NCBI RefSeq assembly: GCF_014192015.1
Contig: NZ_JACHXJ010000001.1
Coordinates: forward strand, 496,001 to 560,000
DNA from: Paenibacillus rhizosphaerae
GTDB taxonomy: Bacteria > Bacillota > Bacilli > Paenibacillales > Paenibacillaceae
Reading direction: 5' to 3'
Length of the DNA stretch: 64,000 bases
Positions 16,229 through 24,309 of this stretch are shown in pieces. The position numbers and the translations under genes were made by a program. The notes beneath the pieces were generated by a model that ran no database searches, had not been told where the DNA came from, and saw only the letters and a program-made list of their open reading frames with translations. Each line of letters starts with the position of its first letter. The stretch's first letter is position 1.

Positions 16229-17467
16229 ATGGAGAAAGTTGTCGTTACAGGAATGGGGCTGGTTTCGCCGCTGGGCAGCACGGTACCCGCCTTTTGGAAT
16301 GCCATGATTAAAGGCGAGTCGGGAATATCCCGGATCGATACGTTTGATACATCCCACATGAAGGCTTCCGTCGCCGGCATCGTGCGGGACTTTGATGCGG
16401 AAGCAAGGTTCGGCCGCAAGGAAGCCCGGCGGATGGACCGCTTCTGCCAGTTTGCGCTGGCAGCGGCTGAAGACGCGCTGCAGGATGCGGAGCTGGACAT
16501 AGACCGCCTGGATAAGGAGCGGACCGGTGTGTATGTCGGCTCGGGCATCGGAGGCATCGGAACGTTGATGGAGCAGGGGGACGTTCTCCGTTCCCGGGGG
16601 CCGGAACGGGTCAGCCCGCTGCTTGTCCCGATGATGATCTCGAACATGGCCGCAGCGACGATTAGCATCCGGTTCGGCTTCACCGGACCTACGATGTCGC
16701 CGGTTACGGCATGCTCGATCGGCAATACAAGCATCGGAGAGGCATTCCGGCTGATCCGTTCCGGCGGTGCGGACGTCGTGATCGCCGGCGGTGCGGAAGC
16801 GGCCATTTCCGAAATCTCGATGGCAAGCTTCGGCAACGCCACAGCCTTGTCGGCATGGGACGGCGATCCGAAGCTGGCAAGCCGTCCGTTCGATGCGGGC
16901 CGCGACGGGTTTGTCATGGGCGAAGGCGCGGGTATCCTGGTGCTGGAGTCGCTGTCCCACGCCCGCAGCCGGAACGCCCGCATATATGCGGAGGTAACCG
17001 GGTATGGGGCCACTTCGGACGCCTATCATATTGTCGCTTCCCATCCGGAAGGCATCGGAGCCTACAATGCGATGAGGCTTGCCCTTCAGGAAGCCGGCGT
17101 CCGTCCGGAGGACGTCGATGTGGTCAGCGCTCATGCCACGAGTACGGAGGTCGGGGACAAGTCCGAGACGCAGGCCATCAAGCGCTTGTTCGGCGAAGCG
17201 GCTTACCGTGTGCCGGTGACGGCGAACAAATCGATGCTTGGGCATATGTTTGGGGCCTCGGGCGGCGCTCAAGCCATCGCTTTGGTGCAAATGCTGCTGG
17301 AAGGCGTGATTCCGCCGACGATCAATCTGCGGGAAGCGGACCCGGATTGCGACCTGGATTATGTTCCGAACAACGCGCGCAAAGCAGAAGTCACGGTCGG
17401 GATGTCCAATTCCTTCGGTTTTGGCGGTCATAACGCGGTAATCGTCTTGAAGCGATTCGAAGCGTAA
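16229..17467 (+). CDS. fabF: 3-oxoacyl-ACP synthase II (KAS II), second copy
   Basis: A 412-residue condensing enzyme extending acyl-ACP with malonyl-ACP. Catalytic cysteine in VTACSIGNTS (residue ~164), first histidine in VSAHATSTEVGDK (~303), lysine ~335 and second histidine in NKSMLGHMFGASG (~340), plus the C-terminal FGFGGHNAV. All catalytic residues are intact. A paralogue lies in the fab cluster at 45.2 kb. The usual ACSTG is ACSIG here, and the canonical INAHGTST is SAHATST, so this copy is more divergent and may have different chain-length specificity. It is next to a divergent XRE/MmyB regulator. Confidence 0.9.
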   Translation: MEKVVVTGMGLVSPLGSTVPAFWNAMIKGESGISRIDTFDTSHMKASVAGIVRDFDAEARFGRKEARRMDRFCQFALAAAEDALQDAELDIDRLDKERTGVYVGSGIGGIGTLMEQGDVLRSRGPERVSPLLVPMMISNMAAATISIRFGFTGPTMSPVTACSIGNTSIGEAFRLIRSGGADVVIAGGAEAAISEISMASFGNATALSAWDGDPKLASRPFDAGRDGFVMGEGAGILVLESLSHARSRNARIYAEVTGYGATSDAYHIVASHPEGIGAYNAMRLALQEAGVRPEDVDVVSAHATSTEVGDKSETQAIKRLFGEAAYRVPVTANKSMLGHMFGASGGAQAIALVQMLLEGVIPPTINLREADPDCDLDYVPNNARKAEVTVGMSNSFGFGGHNAVIVLKRFEA

Positions 17468-17597
17468 CCAAGGTCCACACCCGTTCTATCGGGCTTTTGG
17501 GCGGTCAATCCGCTGAAGTCTCGTTCTGCTGGGCCGATATGGTATGATGGGGATATCATATCCATAAGTCAGAAACCCATAAGTGGAGGGGATGGGA

Positions 17598-18044
17598 TTG
17601 GCCGTCAAAATTTGTCCGAAGTGCGGGGAATCCAATCCGGAGCAAGCGTGGACCTGTGTACGCTGCGGCACTTCCCTGCAGGACGCCGAAGTGGCCGGGA
17701 CTCCGGATGCCGACAAAAAGGCAGGCATATCGCTCGGACGCGATGAGGGCATCTGCCCCGCATGCGGCGAGCAGCTCGAGCCTGGGGCGAGAAAGTGTAA
17801 GTTTTGCGGGACGACGGTTTATAAAAAGCCCGCTGCACCGATTTATGAAGAACCGGAAGAAGATCCGTTTAAACCAAGCGCGGTGTCAATCGTTTTGCTG
17901 ATTCTGGCGACGGTGGTGTTTCCACCGGCAGGCCTCATCGTAGGCGGGGTGGCCGTCGTTCTCGGCGATTCGGATAAACGGATCGCCGGGCAGCTTTTGA
18001 TGATTCTCGGGCTAATCGTCATGGCAGTAAAGTACTTCCTTTAA
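17598..18044 (+). CDS. Zinc-ribbon membrane protein
   Basis: A 148-residue protein with two zinc ribbons (CPKCG...CVRCG at residues ~5-25 and CPACG...CKFCG at ~52-72), an acidic proline-rich linker and two hydrophobic segments (~95-120 and ~128-147). The TTG at 17598 is 6 nt after GGAGGGG; the ATG at 17592 directly abuts that site. The architecture resembles zinc-ribbon membrane proteins of unknown role. Confidence 0.8.
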   Translation: MAVKICPKCGESNPEQAWTCVRCGTSLQDAEVAGTPDADKKAGISLGRDEGICPACGEQLEPGARKCKFCGTTVYKKPAAPIYEEPEEDPFKPSAVSIVLLILATVVFPPAGLIVGGVAVVLGDSDKRIAGQLLMILGLIVMAVKYFL

Positions 18045-18152
18045 TGCGTGCCGCCATCATTTTCTAGAAGAAAACCGGCTGCCAGCCTGGTCGGGAGGCT
18101 CCTTCCCTGGGTATATCTTTAGTAGATGCTTGTTAACTAAGGAGGCTGGCCG

Positions 18153-18869
18153 ATGACTAAAGAACATTTTGAAGCAGCGAGGGCTTCGGAAGCGGAGTAC
18201 CATCAGCGCTTTTATGAAAATAACGATCTGTTTGAACAGGGAACCTGGATGGCTCAGCCGGGGCCGGTCGTGATGGAAATGCTGGAGCGGCTGCTCCAGC
18301 ATCGCGAGGATGCGCAGGTTCTGGATCTCGGCTGCGGCGTCGGACGCAACACGATCCCGGTCGCCGAGCGGTTGCGCGGCACCCCGAGCCGGGTAGTCGG
18401 TTTGGATCTATTGGAGGATGCCGCAGCCAAGCTTAAGGAAAATGCGGAGGAATTCGGTGTACAGGAGCTGGTTGGATCTGAGGCCGCCGATGTGGAGCAT
18501 TACCCCATTGAGGCGAATGCCTACGATTACATCATCGCGTGCTCGGCACTAGAGCATACATCATCCCGTGACGCCCTGGAACAGGTGCTGGACCGGATGA
18601 AACGCGGGACACGGACCGGCGGGATCCACTGCATCACCATGAGCACGGACGTAGAGGAAGTCGACCGGGTAACCGGGGAGGTCCGGAAGGGATTGATTGA
18701 GCTCAATTTGGCGCAGCAGGATGCGATGGCGCTGCTTCAGCAGCATTACCGGGATTGGAACATCCTGATCGAACGGGTGGTACCGCAAAGCATCGAGGAA
18801 GTGAAGGAGGGACGCAGCATCGATTTCCGCTGTTCCCTGATCACGTTTGCCGCACAGAAGATCCGGTAA
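18153..18869 (+). CDS. Class I SAM-dependent methyltransferase
   Basis: A 238-residue protein. Motif I is VLDLGCGVGRNTIPVAERL (residues ~50-68), the acidic residue of motif II is in VVGLDLLEDAA, and motif IV is YDYIIACSALEHTS. The fold is a Rossmann-type methyltransferase of the Methyltransf_11/TehB type. The N-terminus EYHQRFYENNDLFEQGTW precedes the core. The acceptor is unknown. It is preceded by AAGGAGG and ends before a terminator. Confidence 0.85.
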   Translation: MTKEHFEAARASEAEYHQRFYENNDLFEQGTWMAQPGPVVMEMLERLLQHREDAQVLDLGCGVGRNTIPVAERLRGTPSRVVGLDLLEDAAAKLKENAEEFGVQELVGSEAADVEHYPIEANAYDYIIACSALEHTSSRDALEQVLDRMKRGTRTGGIHCITMSTDVEEVDRVTGEVRKGLIELNLAQQDAMALLQQHYRDWNILIERVVPQSIEEVKEGRSIDFRCSLITFAAQKIR

Positions 18870-18894
18870 AACCGGGATAGGCTTGCAGAATTAT

Positions 18895-18930
18895 GCCCCA
18901 TGACAGCCAGCGGCTGGCGGGGCTATTTTT
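18895..18930 (+). terminator. Intrinsic terminator after methyltransferase gene
   Basis: GCCCC (18895-18899) pairs with GGGGC (18919-18923) around an inner CAGCC-AGC-GGCTG stem, followed by TATTTTT. Confidence 0.75.
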
Positions 18931-19097
18931 ATGTACACATTCGCTATTGGCAATGTAAAAGTCGGCTTAACATTTTCCGGGCGCGCCCCGCATTTTCGGT
19001 CCGGTTGAAATTTACGCGCAGACAAGGTACAGTAACGAAACAGAATCCTTTTTGCCATGATAGGGCAGTGAATGAGAAATGACAGGAGGCAGAACCT

Positions 19098-19526
19098 ATG
19101 CTGTTAAATATCAAACAATACATACGCAAGCCGGAAACGATGGAGCTCATCTCTTATGCCGTTTTTCCCGATGACCGGTCGATTGAGCAGGCAATCCAGC
19201 AGTACGAGGCAAATGACGCCTGGCAGCTGTACGGTTTTGAAGACGGAGAGCTTCTTGTCGGGTTGATCGGCTTTGAAAAGATGGACGATACCTTGTTGAT
19301 CCGCCATATTTCGGTCATCCCGGAAAACCGCGGGCTCGGATACGGAAGGGGCATGATCCTGGAAGTCCTGGCGCAGGAAAAGCCCGCTAGGGTCGTAGCG
19401 GAGACGGATGAGGAGACAGTTGACTTTTATCGCAGCATCGGATTTGAAGTGCACAGCCTCGGTGAACTGTTCCCGGGAGTGGAGCGTTTCCGCTGCGTTT
19501 ACAAGGCCGAAGAAGAAGAGGAATAA
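19098..19526 (+). CDS. GNAT family N-acetyltransferase
   Basis: A 142-residue minimal GNAT protein. The motif A region IRHISVIPENRGLGYGRGMI contains the acetyl-CoA loop RGLGYG (~residues 76-81), and DEETVDFYRSIGFEVH is motif B. It is preceded by GACAGGAGG. The substrate is unknown. A terminator follows. Confidence 0.88.
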   Translation: MLLNIKQYIRKPETMELISYAVFPDDRSIEQAIQQYEANDAWQLYGFEDGELLVGLIGFEKMDDTLLIRHISVIPENRGLGYGRGMILEVLAQEKPARVVAETDEETVDFYRSIGFEVHSLGELFPGVERFRCVYKAEEEEE

Positions 19527-19554
19527 AATTGTCTATCGGATCAAACGAATGAAG

Positions 19555-19582
19555 CCGGTCCCGGGAAGGGACCGGTTTTTTT
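19555..19582 (+). terminator. Intrinsic terminator before the ECF sigma operon
   Basis: CCGGTCCC (19555-19562) and GGGACCGG (19568-19575) pair perfectly, followed by seven T residues. Confidence 0.85.
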
Positions 19583-19597
19583 GCGTTTTTCCTTTTT

Positions 19598-20215
19598 TTG
19601 CAACCTGAACGGGTTTGGGTGCATCTTTATAGTAGAGGGGAGGTAGCCGTTCTGGACGTAATCGGGAGACTGAAGCAAAAAGATGAGGCGGCACTTCAAT
19701 GGATTATGCGTCAATTCGGTGACGAGCTGCTGCGAACGGCGTTTCTTCTGCTCCGTGACAGGTATGATGCCGAGGAAGCGGTTCAGGACAGTTTTATTCA
19801 AGCCTTTCGGCATATCGAACAGCTTCAGGATGAGAGCAAACTGAGGAATTGGCTGATCCGCATTGTCGTGAACAGATGCAGAATGAAGCAGCGTGCCTGG
19901 TCGTGGAGACGGTTCTTGCCCTCGCCGCGGATGGAGGAAATGATGGGTGGACTTCCTGCCCCCGGCCCGGAAGAGAAGCTCCTGACGAAGTGGAGGAACG
20001 AGGGTCTGAGCGAAGCCATTCATAGGCTGAAATACATCTATCGCGAAAGCATTACGCTTTACTATTTTAATGAGATGAGCGTGTCCGACATTGCCGGTTA
20101 CCTGCAGCTTAGTGAGAACACCGTCAAGGCTCGGTTGGCCCGCGGACGTCAACAATTGCAGCAGATGCTGGAACAGGAGGAGCTTGATGCGAAAAACAGA
20201 ACAGCTTTTGATTAA
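19598..20215 (+). CDS. RNA polymerase ECF-type sigma factor
   Basis: Sigma-70 family protein with region 2 (RYDAEEAVQDSFIQAFRHIE, then NWLIRIVVNRCR) and region 4 (RESITLYYFNEMSVSDIAGY, then SENTVKARLARGRQQLQ), the ECF layout. The listed TTG is the first conventional start, giving 205 residues, but it has no binding site. The perfect GGGGAGGT at 19637-19644 sits 7 nt before a CTG (19652) that would give LDVIGRLKQKDE, a more typical ECF N-terminus of 187 residues. It directs transcription of an unknown regulon, probably its own operon. Its end overlaps the next gene by 29 bp, as expected for an anti-sigma pair. Confidence 0.88.
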   Translation: MQPERVWVHLYSRGEVAVLDVIGRLKQKDEAALQWIMRQFGDELLRTAFLLLRDRYDAEEAVQDSFIQAFRHIEQLQDESKLRNWLIRIVVNRCRMKQRAWSWRRFLPSPRMEEMMGGLPAPGPEEKLLTKWRNEGLSEAIHRLKYIYRESITLYYFNEMSVSDIAGYLQLSENTVKARLARGRQQLQQMLEQEELDAKNRTAFD

Positions 20216-20534
20216 GCGGACTTTGGAGCAGGAGCTGTCCGAAATTCGGTTTACCCAAGCTGAGGAAGTACTGAGAGCAACCCATCCCCGGAGCTGGAGA
20301 GACAGGGTGCGGGCTTTTTTGAACAAAGAACTGGAACTGCCGCTTGTGCCGCTTGGGACAGCCCCATTGTTCCTTATGGCTGCGTTGTTCGTATACCATT
20401 TAGCCGAGCAGCCGAAAACTCATCCTGGCGGGCCACAGCTGCATCGTGAACTGATTGAAGAAGGTGGAAGCTATTATTGGAAAGACGAATATGAGCGGAA
20501 GGTGAATGGGCATGAAGGTGACCATCAAAGTTAA
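20187..20534 (+). CDS. Probable membrane anti-sigma factor
   Basis: A 115-residue protein whose start (ATG, GGAGG 6 nt upstream) lies inside the sigma gene. The N-terminal ~55 residues are charged and helical (LLIKRTLEQELSEIRF...RSWRDRVRAFLNKEL), like the cytoplasmic sigma-binding part of ECF anti-sigma factors. Then comes one transmembrane segment (~63-77, APLFLMAALFVYHLAE) and a short exterior tail. The role as anti-sigma factor is inferred from order, topology and overlap; no zinc anti-sigma HxxxCxxC motif is present. Confidence 0.7.
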   Translation: MRKTEQLLIKRTLEQELSEIRFTQAEEVLRATHPRSWRDRVRAFLNKELELPLVPLGTAPLFLMAALFVYHLAEQPKTHPGGPQLHRELIEEGGSYYWKDEYERKVNGHEGDHQS

Positions 20535-22374
20535 GCATTTGATTTTGTCCACTGCTGTCTTTCTCCTGCTCGCAGCTGGATTTCTGGTAGCCCTTTCCCG
20601 TCAAAGCCCCCCGTCTCAAAACACTAATCAGGCGGTGTGGAGCAATTTGAGCAAGCAGGAGGTTTTCAAGCGGATTCGGGAATCGGAGGATGAGCAGAAG
20701 TGGACATATATTCGCAATTACCTGATCGGCAGGGAGGGAGCCGAGCTAACAAACAGCTACGACATATATGTCGGTCCGGGAACATCGGAATGGAGCTCGG
20801 TAACTTATGAGGGACAGGGGAAGCTCCCCCCCATCACATTGAAGGAAAAGTTCCCCTATTTGGAGGCTTACGTGGAATCAGGGCCAGCTGATTTTAATTT
20901 GGCTGGAGCGGCGTTGCTTTTGTCTTACTATTACGAAGGAGCGGGGCAATGGGAAAAAGCGATCGAGCTGCTGGAACGTACCGATGAACGGCTGCCTGCT
21001 TCACAGATGTATGCCGCTCAGAAGGTGAAAATTAGAATGGCCGAGGTCGCCGGAAACCATGGAGACATGGATCTTTTTCGGCAGATCAGTGCCGATTTAT
21101 CCCACGAGCTTACACAAAATCCAGACACTCGTATCGTGGAGAAGTTCAGCTGGCTTCAGACCCGATATCTGGCCGGAAACGAAAGCATTCAGCAATATTT
21201 GAAAGCACTAAAAAAATGGGAAGGATCTCCGGTCTATGGAAGCGGGAAACAACCAACGGTGATCTTTGACCAGCCCACTCTGCTGAAACAGGGATTACAA
21301 AAGCTTGCTGCCTCAAAATCGGACCGTCTGCCTGAAGTGTCGGGTACGCTGAAGAGAAGCGACGGTTCACCGATAGCCTATGCTGGCGTTTATTTGCGGA
21401 CGAAGGACCGCGTTCAAGGAAGCCTCCAATCGGACGAACCTTACCAAACGATGACCAACGGGAAGGGGGAATATACGATCAAAGGAGTGCTTCCAGGAAG
21501 CTACCAGCTGTATTTGGGGCTCGAATTGGATCAGATCAGCGGGTGGACTTGGCCTACGGAATCCAATGAATGGATTCGTGTTGGATTTCAGGATGTAACC
21601 CGAGATGCCGTTTTACAGCCGCTGCTGGAATTAGCTTTCCCCGTTAACCAGACGACGGTCCGCGAAGATCGGATCACCTTTGCATGGGAGCCTGTGCCGA
21701 AAGCCGCTTATTACGATATATACCTCGGGGTGCGGATTCATTCAGGTTCGGTCAGCCAACCGGTGAAGACAAAGGTTGACACGACACGCATAACGATAAA
21801 GACCGAGGAACTCTATCATCTGATAGGCGGGATTTCATCCTATTCGGATCAGGACCGGAAGATGATCACGGATCCGCTGTCCCTGCTCGGGTTCTCCAAT
21901 CCGGATAACCGCTTCTTCTGGACCGTGAATGCGTATGACAATGATGGCCATTTGCTCACCCGAAGTGATGGGTATCGCATCGGAAACGACAAAATCGGAA
22001 ACCTGCCATTCTTTTATCTGAAGGAGAGAGAATTGACACTGGCGGACCGCACGCTCCTGGCAGGGAATCTGGACCAGGCCATGAAACAATATGAGCAGGC
22101 ATACAAGGACGATCCGGCCGATACGCACAGCCTTCATATGCTGATCGTGATGATCGATGCACAAATATCCGAACACCGATCGAACGGATCGGATTCCTTC
22201 GACCGAGAAAACGCCGAAAAACAGCAAGAGACTTATTTGAAGGAAATGGTTCTGCTCCATCCGACCTCCGGATATTTGTCGAGACTGACAGACTATTACT
22301 ATAAGAAAAAAGATTGGCAGGCTTACAATGCCTATTACAAACTTTATGAAAAAGCGATGGCGAGAGACTCGTAG
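20512..22374 (+). CDS. Membrane-anchored protein with carboxypeptidase-regulatory-like domain and TPRs, cut by TAG
   Basis: A 620-residue protein with an uncleaved N-terminal signal anchor (residues ~7-28, LILSTAVFLLLAAGFLVALS), so most of it lies outside. A helical repeat region (~90-260) includes a TPR-like AAQWEKAIELLERTDE-type segment. Residues ~285-350 form a beta-sandwich (AYAGVYLRTK, GEYTIKGVLPGSYQLYLGL), typical of carboxypeptidase regulatory-like folds. The block ITFAWEPVPKAAYYDIYLGV is fibronectin-III-like, and TPR-like helices return after ~505. The start is ATG 7 nt after GGAAGGTG and overlaps the upstream gene by 23 bp. The same frame continues as TPR sequence past the TAG, so this appears to be a truncated longer protein, possibly a sensor or effector of the ECF system. 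Confidence 0.8.
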   Translation: MKVTIKVKHLILSTAVFLLLAAGFLVALSRQSPPSQNTNQAVWSNLSKQEVFKRIRESEDEQKWTYIRNYLIGREGAELTNSYDIYVGPGTSEWSSVTYEGQGKLPPITLKEKFPYLEAYVESGPADFNLAGAALLLSYYYEGAGQWEKAIELLERTDERLPASQMYAAQKVKIRMAEVAGNHGDMDLFRQISADLSHELTQNPDTRIVEKFSWLQTRYLAGNESIQQYLKALKKWEGSPVYGSGKQPTVIFDQPTLLKQGLQKLAASKSDRLPEVSGTLKRSDGSPIAYAGVYLRTKDRVQGSLQSDEPYQTMTNGKGEYTIKGVLPGSYQLYLGLELDQISGWTWPTESNEWIRVGFQDVTRDAVLQPLLELAFPVNQTTVREDRITFAWEPVPKAAYYDIYLGVRIHSGSVSQPVKTKVDTTRITIKTEELYHLIGGISSYSDQDRKMITDPLSLLGFSNPDNRFFWTVNAYDNDGHLLTRSDGYRIGNDKIGNLPFFYLKERELTLADRTLLAGNLDQAMKQYEQAYKDDPADTHSLHMLIVMIDAQISEHRSNGSDSFDRENAEKQQETYLKEMVLLHPTSGYLSRLTDYYYKKKDWQAYNAYYKLYEKAMARDS

Positions 22375-22776
22375 TATGCCGATCTGTCGACCCATACGAT
22401 GGCCATGATGAGACAGGGGAAGCTGAAGGACGCGGAGGCATTATTCGTTCAATCGATGGAGGATGATCCCACGCATCGAAGGTTTGGACAGTACCTTGCT
22501 CTGATTCTGTACCGGGAATGTTTCATTAAAACGGCTAGGCAGCTAGCCGGTTCGTACCCTGACCTATCTTCAAACGAGTCAAACGATTGGGAGCGCATGC
22601 TGGAAAGTATGGAAGAGGAGGCCGCTTCCAATGCTGATTATGACAAAGTTATCCGCAAGTATCTAGGATGGTACCTTCAGGATCAGCAGGAACTGTTGGA
22701 CGCATGGCTGCGAAAAAGGGATCCATTGTACCAGGCTTTGAGGGCATTTATTCAAGCCCTTCAGAACAGCGAGTGA
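22375..22776 (+). pseudogene. In-frame continuation of the TPR protein after the TAG
   Basis: The frame of the preceding gene continues directly after the TAG (22372-22374) with YADLSTHTMAMMRQGKLKDA and a TPR B-helix EALFVQSMEDDPTH, extending 133 residues to a TGA. No ribosome binding site precedes the first ATG (22399), so independent translation is unlikely. Together the two parts form one coherent protein of ~750 residues. Either the gene is damaged, the TAG is read through, or the base is an error. Confidence 0.65.
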
Positions 22777-22895
22777 AATATTCGGAGTCCCTTTCCTTCA
22801 AAATGAAAAATCCCGCGCATGGTCCCGTTTCGCTCCCGGGCCCGAATACATATACTGCAGTATGCAGCTTATGAGTCAGAAGGGGGGCGAAGGCT

Positions 22896-23531
22896 TTGGT
22901 GTATTCATACACCGCGATAGGGGATTCATTGACCGTCGGTTTTGGAGCCTTGCCGGGAAACGGTTTTGTTCCAGTGTATCGGGGGATGGCGGAACAGCAT
23001 GTAAGAGCTTTTGTGTCCTACGAAAATTTTGGCGTAAACGGGTTGACGACGTCAGGCTTGTATGAGCACATCAGCCGGAATGGAGCGATGCGGCAGGCGA
23101 TCAAGCAGGCGGAGATCATTACGATCTCGATTGGGGGCAACGACCTGATCCGGGCGGCCAAAAGCGCACCGTTCGGCTCGAAGGCTTCCCAGCATTTCAA
23201 CCAGGCGCTGAGCCAATGCAAAACGAATGTGTCCGGAGTTCTCCGCACGATCAACCAATTAAAAGGCGGGGGCCAGAGTCCCTACATTATCCGCGTCGTA
23301 GGCTTGTACAACCCGTACCCGCAGGTTGAAGAGGCGGGTTACTGGGTACAGCAGTATAACCGTTTTTTAAACGGAAACGCCGGTGGAAACCTGGGGGTCG
23401 CCAACATTTACGGTTCCTTTCAGGGAAGGGAACGGGAACTGCTGTCGCTTGACCATCTGCATCCAAACGGCAGGGGGTACCGGGTGATTGCGGAGCAGCT
23501 TAACGCGTTGGGTTACCGGCCTTTGGCCTAA
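22896..23531 (+). CDS. SGNH/GDSL family hydrolase
   Basis: A 211-residue esterase-fold protein. Block I IGDSLTVGFGA carries the catalytic serine (residue ~10), block II has ENFGVNGLTT, block III ISIGGNDLIRAAK, and block V LDHLHPNGRGY carries the Asp-His pair (~195-198). No signal peptide is visible, so it is intracellular. It may act as a lipase, thioesterase or deacylase. The start is TTG with AGGGGGGC 8 nt upstream. A 19-bp-stem terminator follows. Confidence 0.88.
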   Translation: MVYSYTAIGDSLTVGFGALPGNGFVPVYRGMAEQHVRAFVSYENFGVNGLTTSGLYEHISRNGAMRQAIKQAEIITISIGGNDLIRAAKSAPFGSKASQHFNQALSQCKTNVSGVLRTINQLKGGGQSPYIIRVVGLYNPYPQVEEAGYWVQQYNRFLNGNAGGNLGVANIYGSFQGRERELLSLDHLHPNGRGYRVIAEQLNALGYRPLA

Positions 23532-23540
23532 ATCGCCCGG

Positions 23541-23583
23541 CAGCAAAAAAACAGACCCGTCCGCCGGGTCTGTTTTTTTGCTG
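23541..23583. terminator. Strong bidirectional terminator
   Basis: CAGCAAAAAAACAGACCCG (23541-23559) pairs perfectly with the 19-nt right arm (23565-23583) around a 5-nt loop, with A7 and T7 flanks. It serves the convergent SGNH and TPR genes. Confidence 0.93.
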
Positions 23584-23594
23584 CAGTATAAGGC

Positions 23595-24263
23595 TCACTT
23601 GCGAAGCATGCTGAGGACGGCCCACTTCCGTTCCTGACGTTTTTTGTACTTGGGCAGCGCCCGGTACAGGTCGATCGATTCCTGGAACGCCGCTTTGGCA
23701 TCCTGACTCCTGCCGAGGGATTTGTACATCATCCCGAGCAGGTAGTAGCCCTCACAGGAGGAGGACTGAATCTGCTGGAACTCCTGCACATAGCTCACGG
23801 CCTTGGCGTGGTCGGTGTTCTTATAAATATCCGCCAGCCTCAGATAAGGGCGGCCGTATTTGACGCGCGGGTTCAGCTCAAGCGCTCGCAGGATGTGCTG
23901 TTCGCCCTCCTGGATGCGTCCCAGCTTGAGCTTGATGGTACCAAGATCATCCCAATATTCGGCGGACTCCTCGGACTGGGTTTCGATGGATTCCAGCAGA
24001 CGGAGCGCCTCGGCATACTTTTTCCGTTCGATCAGCAGGCGGGCGAGCTCGTGCTTGGAAGAGACATCGCTGGGGCTCATCGTCACGTGCGCTTTCAGCT
24101 TGGATATCCGGCTCATCCGTTTAAAGGGTTTGGTCACGCTCGGAAAAATGCCTACAAATTTTCTGTCCAGCAAATAGACGATGATCAGCAGGACAAGGAT
24201 GGCCAGGAAGGGGTTTCCGAGCAGCCGGGCCAGTATGAAAAACAAGGCGATTTTAATAAACAT
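23595..24263 (-). CDS. Membrane-anchored TPR protein
   Basis: A 222-residue protein. The N-terminal ~40 residues contain one or two hydrophobic helices (ALFFILARLLGNPFLAILVL), followed by a basic linker and about four TPR units (KHELARLLIERKKYAEALRL; YWDDLGTIKLKLGRIQEGEQ; GYYLLGMMYKSLGRSQDAKA). It probably scaffolds another protein at the membrane. It is preceded by AAAGGAGG. Its end lies next to the convergent SGNH gene and shares its terminator. No specific partner is visible. Confidence 0.82.
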   Translation of the reverse strand: MFIKIALFFILARLLGNPFLAILVLLIIVYLLDRKFVGIFPSVTKPFKRMSRISKLKAHVTMSPSDVSSKHELARLLIERKKYAEALRLLESIETQSEESAEYWDDLGTIKLKLGRIQEGEQHILRALELNPRVKYGRPYLRLADIYKNTDHAKAVSYVQEFQQIQSSSCEGYYLLGMMYKSLGRSQDAKAAFQESIDLYRALPKYKKRQERKWAVLSMLRK

Positions 24264-24309
24264 AAATCCTCCTTTATGAAAAACGCCGGACCAGGCTGCA
24301 GCCAGCAGC

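Noticed and set aside
16184..17431. Long minus-strand open frame opposite the first fabF
   Set aside because: Shadow of a conserved KAS II gene; no family features of its own.
22852..22863. 12-bp palindrome ATACTGCAGTAT before the SGNH gene
   Set aside because: Single copy, no promoter boxes placed around it, so chance cannot be excluded.
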